From: Streptomyces olivaceus
GTDB lineage: Bacteria; Actinomycetota; Actinomycetes; Streptomycetales; Streptomycetaceae
NCBI RefSeq assembly: GCF_000721235.1
Contig: NZ_JOFH01000016.1
Span: forward strand, 101,254-165,253
Direction: 5' to 3'
DNA length: 64,000 nt
The stretch's first letter is position 1; each line of letters opens with the position of its first letter. Below the pieces are notes generated by a model that was given only the letters and a program-made list of their open reading frames with translations, ran no database searches and was not told where the DNA came from. The position numbers and the translations under genes are program-made. Below are positions 35,427-43,729 of the stretch, piece by piece.

Positions 35427-36176
35427 GTGCGTCTCACGAACAAGGTAGCCCTCGTCACGGGCGGAAGCGCGGGACTCGGGCTGGCGATCGCTCGGAGATT
35501 CGCCGCGGAGGGCGCCCACGTCTACATCACGGGACGGCGGAAAGAGGCGCTCGACGCAGCGAAGGCCTCCATCGAGGGACGTGTCACCGCGGTCGCCGCG
35601 GACGCCACCGACTCGGGTGATCTCGACGATCTGGTCGAGGCCATCCGCCGGGAGAGCGGGCACCTCGACGTACTCGTCGCGAATGCGGGCAGCATCGAGC
35701 GGATGAACTTCGGCGAGGTGACCGAGGAACACTTCGACCGCACCTTCGATCTCAACGCCCGCGGCACGCTGTTCACGGTCCAGAAGGCACTGCCGCTTCT
35801 ACGAGCGGGCGCCTCGATCGTTCTGCTGGGTTCGATCACGGCGTTCAAGGGGGACCCGGGGGCGGGTACCTACAGTGCGGCGAAAGCCGCCGTGCGCTCT
35901 TATGCGCGCACCTGGGCGGCGGAATTCGCCGACCGGGGGCTCCGGGTCAACGTGCTGAGTCCCGGGCCGATCGACACGCTCATCATCGACGGACAGGCCG
36001 AGTACTTCGGGCAGGACCCCGCGACCGTCCGGGCCCGCATGAGCACCCTCGTCCCGATGGGGCGCCTCGGGCTCCCCGAGGAGATCGCCCATGGAGCGCT
36101 GTTCCTCGCCTCGGACGAGAGCAGCTTCATGACGGGCGCGGAGCTCTGCATCGACGGCGGCATGGCCCAGGTATGA
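35427..36176 (+). CDS. Short-chain dehydrogenase/reductase (SDR)
   Basis: 249 residues. It has TGGSAGLGLA near residue 12, NAGS in VLVANAGSIE, and the YSAAK catalytic pair. The C-terminus FMTGAELCIDGGMAQV is standard. GAAGGAG lies 6 bases before the GTG. It is similar along its length to the SDR at 1487-2236 (GAHVYITGRRKEALDAA here, GAHVFVTGRRKAELDAA there), so the two are paralogues or relatives. It is followed by an alpha/beta hydrolase gene in the same direction. Confidence 0.92.
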   Translation: MRLTNKVALVTGGSAGLGLAIARRFAAEGAHVYITGRRKEALDAAKASIEGRVTAVAADATDSGDLDDLVEAIRRESGHLDVLVANAGSIERMNFGEVTEEHFDRTFDLNARGTLFTVQKALPLLRAGASIVLLGSITAFKGDPGAGTYSAAKAAVRSYARTWAAEFADRGLRVNVLSPGPIDTLIIDGQAEYFGQDPATVRARMSTLVPMGRLGLPEEIAHGALFLASDESSFMTGAELCIDGGMAQV

Positions 36177-36231
36177 CGTCCTCTCCCCACACACGCCGCC
36201 ACGCGTGGCATGAAACACCGGAAGGTGCCTG

Positions 36232-37026
36232 ATGAGGTTTTTGGCCGTCCACGGCGGCTGCCACGGAGCATGGGCCTGGGATTTCGTGAAGCCCGAAATG
36301 GTCAAGCTGGGCCACGAGCTGGTTTCGGTGGAACTTCCCGGTCATGGCAGCAGACTCAGCGAAACAGCCACACTCGACGGCTATCGCGAGGCTGTCGTCG
36401 AACTAATGGAACCCGGCGACGTACTCGTCGGACATTCCTCCGGATCTGTGGTCGCCATCCTTGCCGCGAACGAGCGGCCGGATCTGGTTTCACATCTCTG
36501 CCTGGTGGCCGGCATTCTTCCCGTCGAGGGAATGCCGCTTTCCTTCGAGCGGGAGTCGGCGAACCCCGGAGCCGGTGAAGACCCGCACAGCGGAAACGGT
36601 GCGGCGCTGGAGACCTACATGCGGATGACCGAAGACAATGAGGCGTTCTACTTCGAACGCTCCGGCGCGGTTTCGGCGTTCTACAACGACTGCTCCGAAG
36701 ACCTCGTCGACTGGATTTTCCCGAAGCTCGTTCCGGAGCCGTTGGCGCCTCTGGCGGTCCCCATATCGGTCCCGAACTTCTGGGCGCAGCACGACCTCTC
36801 GCGCAGTTTCATCATGGGCTCGCGGGACACGATCTGCTTTCCCGAGCTGGCGCGTCTGCAGGCGAGGCGCCTCGGGGTGGTCCCGCTGGAGATCGACGTA
36901 GGGCACTCGCCCTGGCTGAGCCGACCGGCCGAATTCGCGAGCCTCCTGGTCGCGGCGACGAGAACCAAGCCAGTAGGACCACTTGTTCCGACCTCCTTGC
37001 ATGCCATGCCCGAACAGGCCGGCTGA
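36232..37026 (+). CDS. Alpha/beta hydrolase
   Basis: 264 residues. It starts MRFLAVHGGCHGAWAWDFV, where HGG is the oxyanion region. The nucleophile elbow is GHSSGS and the catalytic His is in VGHSPWLSRP near the end. It resembles the salicylate/methyl-ester hydrolase (MES/HNL-like) group. It is 55 bp downstream of the SDR gene and probably in its operon. Codons here use noticeably more A and T in third positions than the flanking genes. Substrate unknown. Confidence 0.9.
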   Translation: MRFLAVHGGCHGAWAWDFVKPEMVKLGHELVSVELPGHGSRLSETATLDGYREAVVELMEPGDVLVGHSSGSVVAILAANERPDLVSHLCLVAGILPVEGMPLSFERESANPGAGEDPHSGNGAALETYMRMTEDNEAFYFERSGAVSAFYNDCSEDLVDWIFPKLVPEPLAPLAVPISVPNFWAQHDLSRSFIMGSRDTICFPELARLQARRLGVVPLEIDVGHSPWLSRPAEFASLLVAATRTKPVGPLVPTSLHAMPEQAG

Positions 37027-37061
37027 GCGCAACGGGATTCGTCGACGGCTCGGGAGACCTA

Positions 37062-37781
37062 CTACTCCTCCTCCCCCACCACCCGCAGCCCCAGCTCCGC
37101 CGCCAGCACCGGGGCGAGGTCGAGGAGTTGGGGCGGGCTGATCACCGCGCCCGAGAGGCGGTCGACGCCGCGGGAGAGTTCGAGCGGGGCCGCGCCGCGC
37201 AGGTCGACGTCGGTGAGGACGGCCGCGCTGAGGTCCGCCTGCCGCAGGGCGCAGTCGACGAACGCGACCCGCTCCAGGCGGGCGCCCCCGAAGTCCGGCT
37301 CGACCAGGACGCAGCCCTCGAAGACGACGTCCTTGAGGCGGGACCGGCGCAGGTTCAGGTAGTCGATCTTGCCGCCGCGGACCAGGACCCGTTCCAGTAC
37401 GGCGCCGTGCAGCTGGGTGCCGCCCAGGCGGGCGTCGTGCAGCTCGACGTCGCGCAGGGTCGCCTCCGCCAGGTCGGTGCCCACGCCCCGGACGCCGGTG
37501 AGGACCGAGTCGAGCAGCCGGGCCCGGGGCAGCGACGCCCCGTCCAGCGCGCAGCCCGTCAGCGCGCAGTCCATGAAGCGGGCCCCCGCGGCGTCCTGGC
37601 CGGACAGGTCCGTCTCCCGGAACTCCAGCGCGTCGTAGTCCCCGTCCGGTTCGAGTCCACCGTCCTCGTACGGCGTGAGCGGGGGCAGCCGCAGCTCCGG
37701 GCGCCGTGCCGCCCGCACCTTCGCCGCTCCCGTGCCCCTGCTTCTGCCGGTACCGCCGCCGGCCACCGCTCTCCTCGCCAT
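37062..37781 (-). CDS. Pentapeptide repeat protein
   Basis: About 239 residues. From roughly residue 55 to 200 the chain repeats the A(D/N)LXX pattern (for example TDLSGQDAAGARFMDCALTG, ADLSAAVLTDVDLRG), which folds into a right-handed quadrilateral beta helix. The N-terminus is basic and Gly/Ala-rich. Function cannot be assigned from the repeat; some relatives mimic DNA and protect gyrase. An in-frame ATG 5 codons upstream is an alternative start. Confidence 0.88.
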   Translation of the reverse strand: MARRAVAGGGTGRSRGTGAAKVRAARRPELRLPPLTPYEDGGLEPDGDYDALEFRETDLSGQDAAGARFMDCALTGCALDGASLPRARLLDSVLTGVRGVGTDLAEATLRDVELHDARLGGTQLHGAVLERVLVRGGKIDYLNLRRSRLKDVVFEGCVLVEPDFGGARLERVAFVDCALRQADLSAAVLTDVDLRGAAPLELSRGVDRLSGAVISPPQLLDLAPVLAAELGLRVVGEEE

Positions 37782-37919
37782 GCCCCCATGCTGCACCCCG
37801 CCACTGACAACCCGGCCGACCTGCGCGAACGCCCGGTCACCGGCACCGTGTCACATTTCGCACGCCCTCGGACGTCGTACTGGCGACAGGCGACCCCGAC
37901 CCGAGGGAGACCCCGAGCC

Positions 37920-39080
37920 ATGCATCGCATCACCGTCGTCGGCGGCGGCTTCGCCGGAATGACCGCCGCCGTCACCGCCGCCGAGGCGGGCGCCAAGGTC
38001 ACCGTGTACGAGGCCCACCACACACTCGGCGGCCGGGCCCGGACGTCCGAAGGCCCCTACCGGACCAACGACGGCCCGCACGCCCTCTACCGGGGCGGCC
38101 CGCACTGGTCGTGGCTCGCGCAGCGCGACCTGATCGGGCCGCTCGCGCCCCTTCCGGTACGGGAGGCCTCGCGGCTGCGGCTGCGGTACCGGGGCGTGCT
38201 GCGCCGCACCCCGCCCCCGGCCATGCTCAGGCTGCTGCGCCGGGGCGTCGGACCGGCGCCGGTCGACGCCGACTTCCTGACCTGGGCGAGGAGGGTCGCG
38301 GGCGAGGAGGGCGCCCGGGCCGCCGCCCACTACTGCGCCGTCGCCCTGTTCCACCACGATCCCGGTTCGCTGTCCGCCGCGTTCGTGCAGGAGCGGCTGC
38401 GCCGGGCCGCCAAGCTGCCGCCCGAGGCGCGCTACCCGCGCGGCGGCTGGCAGGGGGTCGTGGACCGGATGGCCGCCAGGGCCTGGAACCTCGGGGTACG
38501 GGTCGAGACCCTGTCCCGCGTCGACACGCTGGCCACCGACACCCCCGTCGTCGTCGCCACCTCCCTCGACGCGGCCCGCCGCCTGCTGAACGACCCCGCG
38601 CTGACCTGGCCGAGCGGCCGTACCGCCCTGGTCGACCTGGCCGTACGGACCCGGCGCGGGGACGCCTTCGCGGTCTCCGACCTGGACGCGCCCGGCTGGA
38701 TCGAGAGGTTCTCGGCGCAGGACCGGACGCTGGCGCCGGCGGGCGAGCAGCTGATCCAGGGGCAGGTGCCGATCGCGCCCCACGAGTCGAAGGCCGACGG
38801 CGTCGCCCGCGCCGAGGACCTGCTCGACCTCGGGTTCCCCGGCTGGCGGGGGCGGCTGACCTGGCGGCGCGAGGCGGTGGCGAACGGCCGTACCGGCGCC
38901 GTCGACCCGCCCGGCACCACCTGGCGCGACCGGCCGGCCGTCGACCGGGGCGACGGGGTCTACCTGGCCGGTGACCAGGTGGCCGCCCCGGGACTCCTCT
39001 CCGAGGTCTCCTTCAACAGCGCCCTGACGGCGGTCTCCCTCGCCCTCGGCCGCAGGGAACTCGACCTCAGGCACGCCTGA
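37920..39080 (+). CDS. FAD-dependent amine oxidase/phytoene-desaturase-like oxidoreductase
   Basis: 386 residues. The N-terminal dinucleotide fold is VVGGGFAGMTAAVTAAEAGA, followed by HTLGGRARTS, the typical second FAD signature of the NAD(P)-binding Rossmann amine-oxidase group. The C-terminal FAD motif is GVYLAGDQVAAPGLLSEVSF. The middle region has no close match that I recognise. The gene stands alone between a divergent pentapeptide-repeat gene and the exporter gene. Substrate unknown. Confidence 0.9.
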   Translation: MHRITVVGGGFAGMTAAVTAAEAGAKVTVYEAHHTLGGRARTSEGPYRTNDGPHALYRGGPHWSWLAQRDLIGPLAPLPVREASRLRLRYRGVLRRTPPPAMLRLLRRGVGPAPVDADFLTWARRVAGEEGARAAAHYCAVALFHHDPGSLSAAFVQERLRRAAKLPPEARYPRGGWQGVVDRMAARAWNLGVRVETLSRVDTLATDTPVVVATSLDAARRLLNDPALTWPSGRTALVDLAVRTRRGDAFAVSDLDAPGWIERFSAQDRTLAPAGEQLIQGQVPIAPHESKADGVARAEDLLDLGFPGWRGRLTWRREAVANGRTGAVDPPGTTWRDRPAVDRGDGVYLAGDQVAAPGLLSEVSFNSALTAVSLALGRRELDLRHA

Positions 39081-39190
39081 GGACGTCGGGTGGGGACGTC
39101 GGGCGGAGGACGGCGGATGGAGGACGTCGGGCGGGGACGTAGGGCGGAGGACGGCGGATGGAGGACGTCGGGCGGAGGACGGCGGCGGGA
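39081..39190. repeat. 41-bp tandem repeat before the exporter gene
   Basis: A G-rich block of GGACGTCGGGCGGAGGACGG-type words repeats with a 41-bp period: a copy starting at 39096 is followed by one at 39137 with a single substitution (GTCGGG to GTAGGG), and partial units flank them. It ends 35 bp before the GTG of the MFS gene and probably lies upstream of, or in, its leader. Confidence 0.8.
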
Positions 39191-39224
39191 TGCGATACGT
39201 CCTGATTCGTGGTCTTCTGGCGGG

Positions 39225-40727
39225 GTGAGTTCCACCCGGACAGGTGACCCGGCCGCGCCCGGCGAAGCCGATCCCCGCCGCTGGTGGGGGCTGGTGGTGA
39301 TCGCCCTGGCCCAGCTGATGGTCGTCCTCGACGCGACGATCGTGAACATCGCGCTGCCCTCCGCGCAGCGCGACCTGGACATGTCCGACGGCAACCGCCA
39401 GTGGGTGATCACCGCTTACACCCTCGCGTTCGGCGGGCTCCTGCTGCTCGGCGGCCGGGTCTCGGACCTCGTGGGGCGCAAACGCACGTTCGTCATCGGG
39501 CTGGTCGGCTTCGCCGCCGCGTCCGCGATCGGCGGTGCCGCGGCCAACTCGATGATGCTCTTCGGCGCCCGCGCCCTCCAGGGCGTGTTCGCCGCCGTGC
39601 TCGCGCCGTCCGCGCTGTCCCTGCTGACGACCACCTTCACCGACCCGAGGGAGCGCGGGAAGGCGTTCGGCATCTACGGCGCGCTGGCCGGCAGCGGCTC
39701 CGCGATCGGCTTCATCGTCGGCGGCGTGCTCACCGAGTACCTGAACTGGCGCTGGTGCCTGTACGTCAACGTCCCCGTCGCCGTCGTCGCCGTGATCGGC
39801 GCCCTCGTGCTGCTGCACGACCGGCCGGGCCACGCCGACGCCCGCCTCGACGTGCCCGGTGTGGTCCTGGGCTGCGGCGGCCTGGTCGCGCTCGTCTACG
39901 GCTTCAGCGAGGCGCAGCCCCGCGGCTGGACCGACGCGCTGGTCCTCGCGCTGTTCGCGCTGGCCCTGGTCCTGCTGGCCGCCTTCGTGTGGTGGCAGAC
40001 CCGCGCACCGATGCCGCTGCTGCCGCTGCACATCATCCGCGACCGCGACCGCGCCGGCTGCTTCCTGACGATGATGCTGGCGGTCATCGGCATGTTCGGG
40101 CTGTTCCTCTTCATGACGTACTACCTCCAGGTCATCCTCGGCTACTCGCCGGTGCGCACCGGGCTGGCGTTCCTGCCGATGACCGTCGCGATCGTCGTCG
40201 GCTCCACCCAGATCGCGGCCCGGCTGCTGCCGCACGTGAGCCCGCGGACGCTGATGGTGCCGGGGATGCTGCTGGCCTCCGGCGGCATGGTGATCCTCAC
40301 GCAGATGACCGTGCGCTCGGAGTACGTCTCGGAGATCCTGCCCGCGCTGCTGCTGATGGGGCTCGGCATGGGCCTGACCTTCATGCCGGTCTTCTCCACG
40401 GCCACCGCCGGGGTCGCCCCGCGGGACTCCGGGGTGACCTCCGCGACCGTCAACACCTCGCAGCAGGTGGGCGGCTCCATCGGTACGGCGCTGCTCAACA
40501 CCATCGCGACCAGCACCAGCGCGTCCTGGATCACCGCCCATCTCACCGACCCCTCCCAGCGCGAGCTGGTCGTGCGGGAGGGCATCGTCCACGGCTACAC
40601 GGTCGCCATCTGGGTGGCCGCGGGCGTCATGCTCCTCGCGGGCCTGGTCGCGGGCCTGATGGTGACGGCCAAGGCTCCCAAGCACGGCACCCCGGCCGAC
40701 CGCCCGGTGCCGGAACCGGTGGCCTGA
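39225..40727 (+). CDS. DHA2 family MFS drug:proton antiporter
   Basis: 500 residues with about 14 membrane helices. The family signatures are present: LDATIVNIALPSAQRDL in helix 1, GGRVSDLVGRKRTF between helices 2 and 3, GSGSAIGFIVGGVLTEYLNWRW in helix 5 (motif C region) and QQVGGSIGTALLNTI near the end. It should export cationic or amphipathic drugs. The GTG is weakly preceded by GGGG. It is convergent with a TetR gene 16 bp away. Confidence 0.93.
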   Translation: MSSTRTGDPAAPGEADPRRWWGLVVIALAQLMVVLDATIVNIALPSAQRDLDMSDGNRQWVITAYTLAFGGLLLLGGRVSDLVGRKRTFVIGLVGFAAASAIGGAAANSMMLFGARALQGVFAAVLAPSALSLLTTTFTDPRERGKAFGIYGALAGSGSAIGFIVGGVLTEYLNWRWCLYVNVPVAVVAVIGALVLLHDRPGHADARLDVPGVVLGCGGLVALVYGFSEAQPRGWTDALVLALFALALVLLAAFVWWQTRAPMPLLPLHIIRDRDRAGCFLTMMLAVIGMFGLFLFMTYYLQVILGYSPVRTGLAFLPMTVAIVVGSTQIAARLLPHVSPRTLMVPGMLLASGGMVILTQMTVRSEYVSEILPALLLMGLGMGLTFMPVFSTATAGVAPRDSGVTSATVNTSQQVGGSIGTALLNTIATSTSASWITAHLTDPSQRELVVREGIVHGYTVAIWVAAGVMLLAGLVAGLMVTAKAPKHGTPADRPVPEPVA

Positions 40728-40743
40728 GGGCACCGCGGCACGG

Positions 40744-41322
40744 TCAGTCCAGGAGCCCGGCGGTGAAGTCGGCCAGCTGCGCCCGCAGGGCCTCCCGCGG
40801 CACGCCCTCCCTGCCCGCCAGGTGCTCGACCAGGTCGGCCCGCGTGGCGGCGAGCAGGGCGTGGGCGGTGAAGTCGCTGCCGGGCGCGCCGGGAATCTCC
40901 TCCAGCACGTCCCGGAGCAGCCGGTGCAGCCACTCGTAGTGCGACGCCTGGTACGGGCTGCTCCCGCCCCCGCTCTCCTCCAGGGCCACCACGAGGCGCC
41001 GGTTGTCGAGCTTGAAGCACAGGACGGCGTCGAGCAGGGCGGGGACGCGCTCCCGCGGCGGCGTCGCGGGCCCCAGGGGCGGCGGCCCCGACTCGACGGC
41101 GTCCCTGACCGGTCCGAGCCGTGCCTCGTACAGCGCCCGGAGCAGCCCGACGCGGTCGCCGAAGGCCCGGAAGAGCGTGCCCTTGCCGACCCCGGCCTCC
41201 GCCGCGACGTCGGCCATGGTGACGTCCTCGGCGCTCTCGCGCCGGGCGAAGAGGGCGTCGGCGGCGGCGAGGACGGCCTCCCGGTTGCGCGCGGCGTCCT
41301 TGCGGGACCTGTGCTCCGGCAT
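40744..41322 (-). CDS. TetR/AcrR family regulator
   Basis: 192 residues. The helix-turn-helix is VTMADVAAEAGVGKGTLFRAFGDRVGLL. The C-terminal half is an all-helical ligand domain. It is divergent from a SnoaL-like/NmrA-like operon, with two near-identical palindromes between, so it probably represses that operon and itself. The drug exporter lies on its other side, convergent, and may or may not be controlled by it. Ligand unknown. Confidence 0.92.
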   Translation of the reverse strand: MPEHRSRKDAARNREAVLAAADALFARRESAEDVTMADVAAEAGVGKGTLFRAFGDRVGLLRALYEARLGPVRDAVESGPPPLGPATPPRERVPALLDAVLCFKLDNRRLVVALEESGGGSSPYQASHYEWLHRLLRDVLEEIPGAPGSDFTAHALLAATRADLVEHLAGREGVPREALRAQLADFTAGLLD

Positions 41323-41348
41323 GCTGCTCTCCTTCCTCCCTTTGCAAA

Positions 41349-41395
41349 ACGGACCCGCAGTCCGTATCGTCTATCGAAACGGACCCGAGGTCCGT
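41349..41395. promoter_or_regulatory. Two copies of a TetR operator, ACGGAC-N5-GTCCGT
   Basis: ACGGACCCGCAGTCCGT (41349-41365) and ACGGACCCGAGGTCCGT (41379-41395) have perfect 6-bp arms and start 30 bp apart, three helical turns. Flanking AAA and AT are also shared. They lie between the divergent TetR and SnoaL-like genes. Confidence 0.82.
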
Positions 41396-41417
41396 ATTCT
41401 ACGACTGGAGGATACCC

Positions 41418-41858
41418 GTGTCCGCACCCGCACCGAACGCGCCGGCCGCCCCGGCGGAGCTGTTCCGCCACGGCCTGCGCCTGCTGCTCGACAAGGACAT
41501 GTCCGCGTTCGCCGGGCTGTGGGCCGAGGACGGGGTCATGGAGTTCCCCTTCGCCCCCGACGGCTGGCCCCGGCGCCTGGAGGGCAGGGAGGCCGTCGCG
41601 GCGTACCTGCGCCACTACCCCGACCACATCGACCTGCACGACTTCACCGACGTGCGGATCCACGAGACGACCGATCCGCAGACCGTCGTGGCCGAACTGC
41701 GCGGCGAGGGCCGCCTGGTGGCGACCGGCGCTCCCTTCGCCATGACGTACGTCCAGGTCCTGACCGTCCGGGACGGGCGCATCGCCTCCTGCCGCGACTA
41801 CTGGAACCCGCTCGGCGTCCAGGAGCCCGGCGCCGACTTCACCGGGAGCGCCCGGTGA
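41418..41858 (+). CDS. SnoaL-like/NTF2-fold protein
   Basis: 146 residues in the nuclear-transport-factor-2 fold: an N-terminal helix (AELFRHGLRLLLDKDM) and the strands LWAEDGVMEFPFAP, YVQVLTVRDGRIASCRDYWNP. Relatives include polyketide cyclases, isomerases and non-enzymatic dimers. GGAGG lies upstream of the GTG. The stop overlaps the next gene's GTG by 4 bases, so the two products probably act together. Confidence 0.88.
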   Translation: MSAPAPNAPAAPAELFRHGLRLLLDKDMSAFAGLWAEDGVMEFPFAPDGWPRRLEGREAVAAYLRHYPDHIDLHDFTDVRIHETTDPQTVVAELRGEGRLVATGAPFAMTYVQVLTVRDGRIASCRDYWNPLGVQEPGADFTGSAR

Positions 41859-42727
41859 CCCCCGCCGGCACCGCATCGATCCCCGGCACCACCCTGGTCG
41901 TCGGCGCCACCGGCACCACCGGAAGCCGCACCGCCGCGGGGCTGACGGCCGCCGGGCACCGGGTCAGGGCCGCCGGCCGCCGGGCGAAGCCGGTCGCCGG
42001 AGCCGAACCGGTCGCCTTCGACTGGTACGACCCGGCCACCCACGGGGCCGCCCTCGACGGCGTCGGCCGCGTCTACCTCGTGCCGCCCGTGGGCGACACC
42101 GACCCCGCGGCCGTCATGCTGCCGTTCCTGCGGCGGGCCCGCGCCGCGGGCGTGCGCCGCGCGGTGCTGCTGAGTTCCTCGGCCGTCCCGGCGGGCGGCC
42201 CGGCGGTGGGCGCGGTGCACGAGGCCCTGCCCGGCCTGTTCGACGAGTGGGCGGTCCTGCGGCCCTCGTGGTTCATGCAGAACTTCACCGGCACGCACGC
42301 GCACGCCCGCGGCATCCGCGACGAGGGCGTCATCCGCACCGCCGCCGAGGACGGCCGGGTCGCCTTCGTCGACGCGGAGGACATCGCCGCCGTCGCCGTG
42401 CGCGCCCTGACCGACGCCCGGGCCCCCGGCACCGACCTCGTCCTCACCGGGCCCGAGGCGCTCAGCCACGACGACGTCGCCGCGATCGCCACCGAGGTCA
42501 CCGGCCGGCCGGTGGTCCACCGCAGGCTGTCCCAGGAGCAGTTGGCCGAGCACCTCACGACGGAGGTCCCGGCCCGGTTCGCCGCGCTGCTGGCCGGACT
42601 GGACCGGGCCATCGCCGCGGGGTCGGAGGACCGCGTCACCGACACCGTCCGGCGCGTCACCGGCCGGCCGCCGCGCGGCTTCCGGGCGCACTTCGAGGAC
42701 GCCCAGCGGTCCCGGCCGGAGTCCTGA
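41855..42727 (+). CDS. NmrA-like NAD(P)-binding protein
   Basis: 290 residues. The N-terminal nucleotide fold LVVGATGTTGSRTAAGL lacks the usual SDR catalytic YxxxK, which fits the atypical NmrA/HSCARG group; WFMQNF is a hallmark of that group. Members sense NADP(H) redox state or reduce small substrates. GTGA overlap with the SnoaL-like gene implies coupled translation. The operon is probably under the divergent TetR. Confidence 0.9.
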   Translation: MTPAGTASIPGTTLVVGATGTTGSRTAAGLTAAGHRVRAAGRRAKPVAGAEPVAFDWYDPATHGAALDGVGRVYLVPPVGDTDPAAVMLPFLRRARAAGVRRAVLLSSSAVPAGGPAVGAVHEALPGLFDEWAVLRPSWFMQNFTGTHAHARGIRDEGVIRTAAEDGRVAFVDAEDIAAVAVRALTDARAPGTDLVLTGPEALSHDDVAAIATEVTGRPVVHRRLSQEQLAEHLTTEVPARFAALLAGLDRAIAAGSEDRVTDTVRRVTGRPPRGFRAHFEDAQRSRPES

Positions 42728-42841
42728 CGCAGCACGGCCGCCACGCGGCACAGCGGCCACGCGGCGGGGTGGTTGCGACGCGTCGCGCCGCGCGGGATAT
42801 CCGGGTGCCCCCGTCCCCCCGCCCCGGTACCGTCGGTCCGC

Positions 42842-43723
42842 ATGATCGAGGTTCCGGACGGGCTCGTGGCCGCGCAGGTGAAGTACAACGGCGCCGCGGG
42901 GCGGGCGTTCGTCGACGGGCTGCCGGAGCTGGCGGCCGGGTTCCTGGACCGGTGGGGGCTGCGGCTCGACGGGCCGTCGATGCACGGGTGGGCGGCGCTG
43001 GTGCTGCCGGTCGTGTGCCGCGACGGCGTTCCGGCCGCGCTGAAGCTCCAGATCCGCGACGAGGAGAGCGAGGGCGAGCCGCTCGCCCTGCGGGTGTGGG
43101 ACGGGGACGGGGCGGTGCGGCTGCTCGACCACGACGAGGCCTCCGGCACCATGCTCCTCGAACGGCTGGACCAGGGCCGCATGCTCGGGCATGTCGAGGA
43201 CTCCCGCGAGGCCGTGCTCGTCATCGCCCGGCTGCTCGCCCACCTCACCGCGGCCCCGGCACCGCCCGGCATGCGCCGCCTCGGGGACATCGCGCGGGGG
43301 ATGCTGGAGCGCACGCCCCGGACGCTGGAGCGGATCGCGGACCCGGCGGACCGGCGGCTGGTCGCCGACTGCGCCGCCGCCGTGCGCGAGGTCGCCGCCG
43401 AGCCCGGCGACCGGCTGCTCCACTGGGACCTGCACTTCGAGAACGTCCTCGCCTCCGGGCGGGCGCCCTGGCTCGCCATCGATCCCAAGCCGCTGGCCGG
43501 CGACCCCGGCTTCGACCTGCTGCCCGCGCTGGACAACCGGTACGACCCGGGCGAGACGCGGTGGCGCTTCGACGCCATGACCGACGTGCTCGGACTCGAC
43601 CGGGAGCGCGCCCGCGCCTGGTCCCTCGGGCGGGTCCTGCAGAACTGCCTGTGGAACGTCGAGGACGGCGACCCGCTGGAGGTGGAGCAGCTGGAGATCG
43701 GGCGGCTGCTGCTCGGCGGCTGA
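42842..43723 (+). CDS. Aminoglycoside phosphotransferase/streptomycin 6-kinase-like protein
   Basis: 293 residues. The catalytic loop is LLHWDLHFENVL and the metal site AIDPKPLAGDPGFDL, as in APH(6)-type streptomycin/hydroxyurea phosphotransferases. The N-lobe has the ATP-binding Lys in AALKLQIRDEE. It could protect against an aminoglycoside or phosphorylate a small metabolite. The ATG at 42842 fits the domain start. The gene is convergent with the large LuxR regulator 6 bp away. Confidence 0.9.
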   Translation: MIEVPDGLVAAQVKYNGAAGRAFVDGLPELAAGFLDRWGLRLDGPSMHGWAALVLPVVCRDGVPAALKLQIRDEESEGEPLALRVWDGDGAVRLLDHDEASGTMLLERLDQGRMLGHVEDSREAVLVIARLLAHLTAAPAPPGMRRLGDIARGMLERTPRTLERIADPADRRLVADCAAAVREVAAEPGDRLLHWDLHFENVLASGRAPWLAIDPKPLAGDPGFDLLPALDNRYDPGETRWRFDAMTDVLGLDRERARAWSLGRVLQNCLWNVEDGDPLEVEQLEIGRLLLGG

Positions 43724-43729
43724 GCCGCC

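Noticed and set aside
39081..39190. CRISPR-like repeats
   Set aside because: The 41-bp units are contiguous, with no unique spacers, and no cas genes are in the window.
37851..41876. A minus-strand open frame of 1341 codons
   Set aside because: It runs opposite to the FAD enzyme, exporter and SnoaL-like genes, all of which have clear families. Its translation is Arg/Pro/Gly-rich without motifs, the usual shadow in high-GC DNA.
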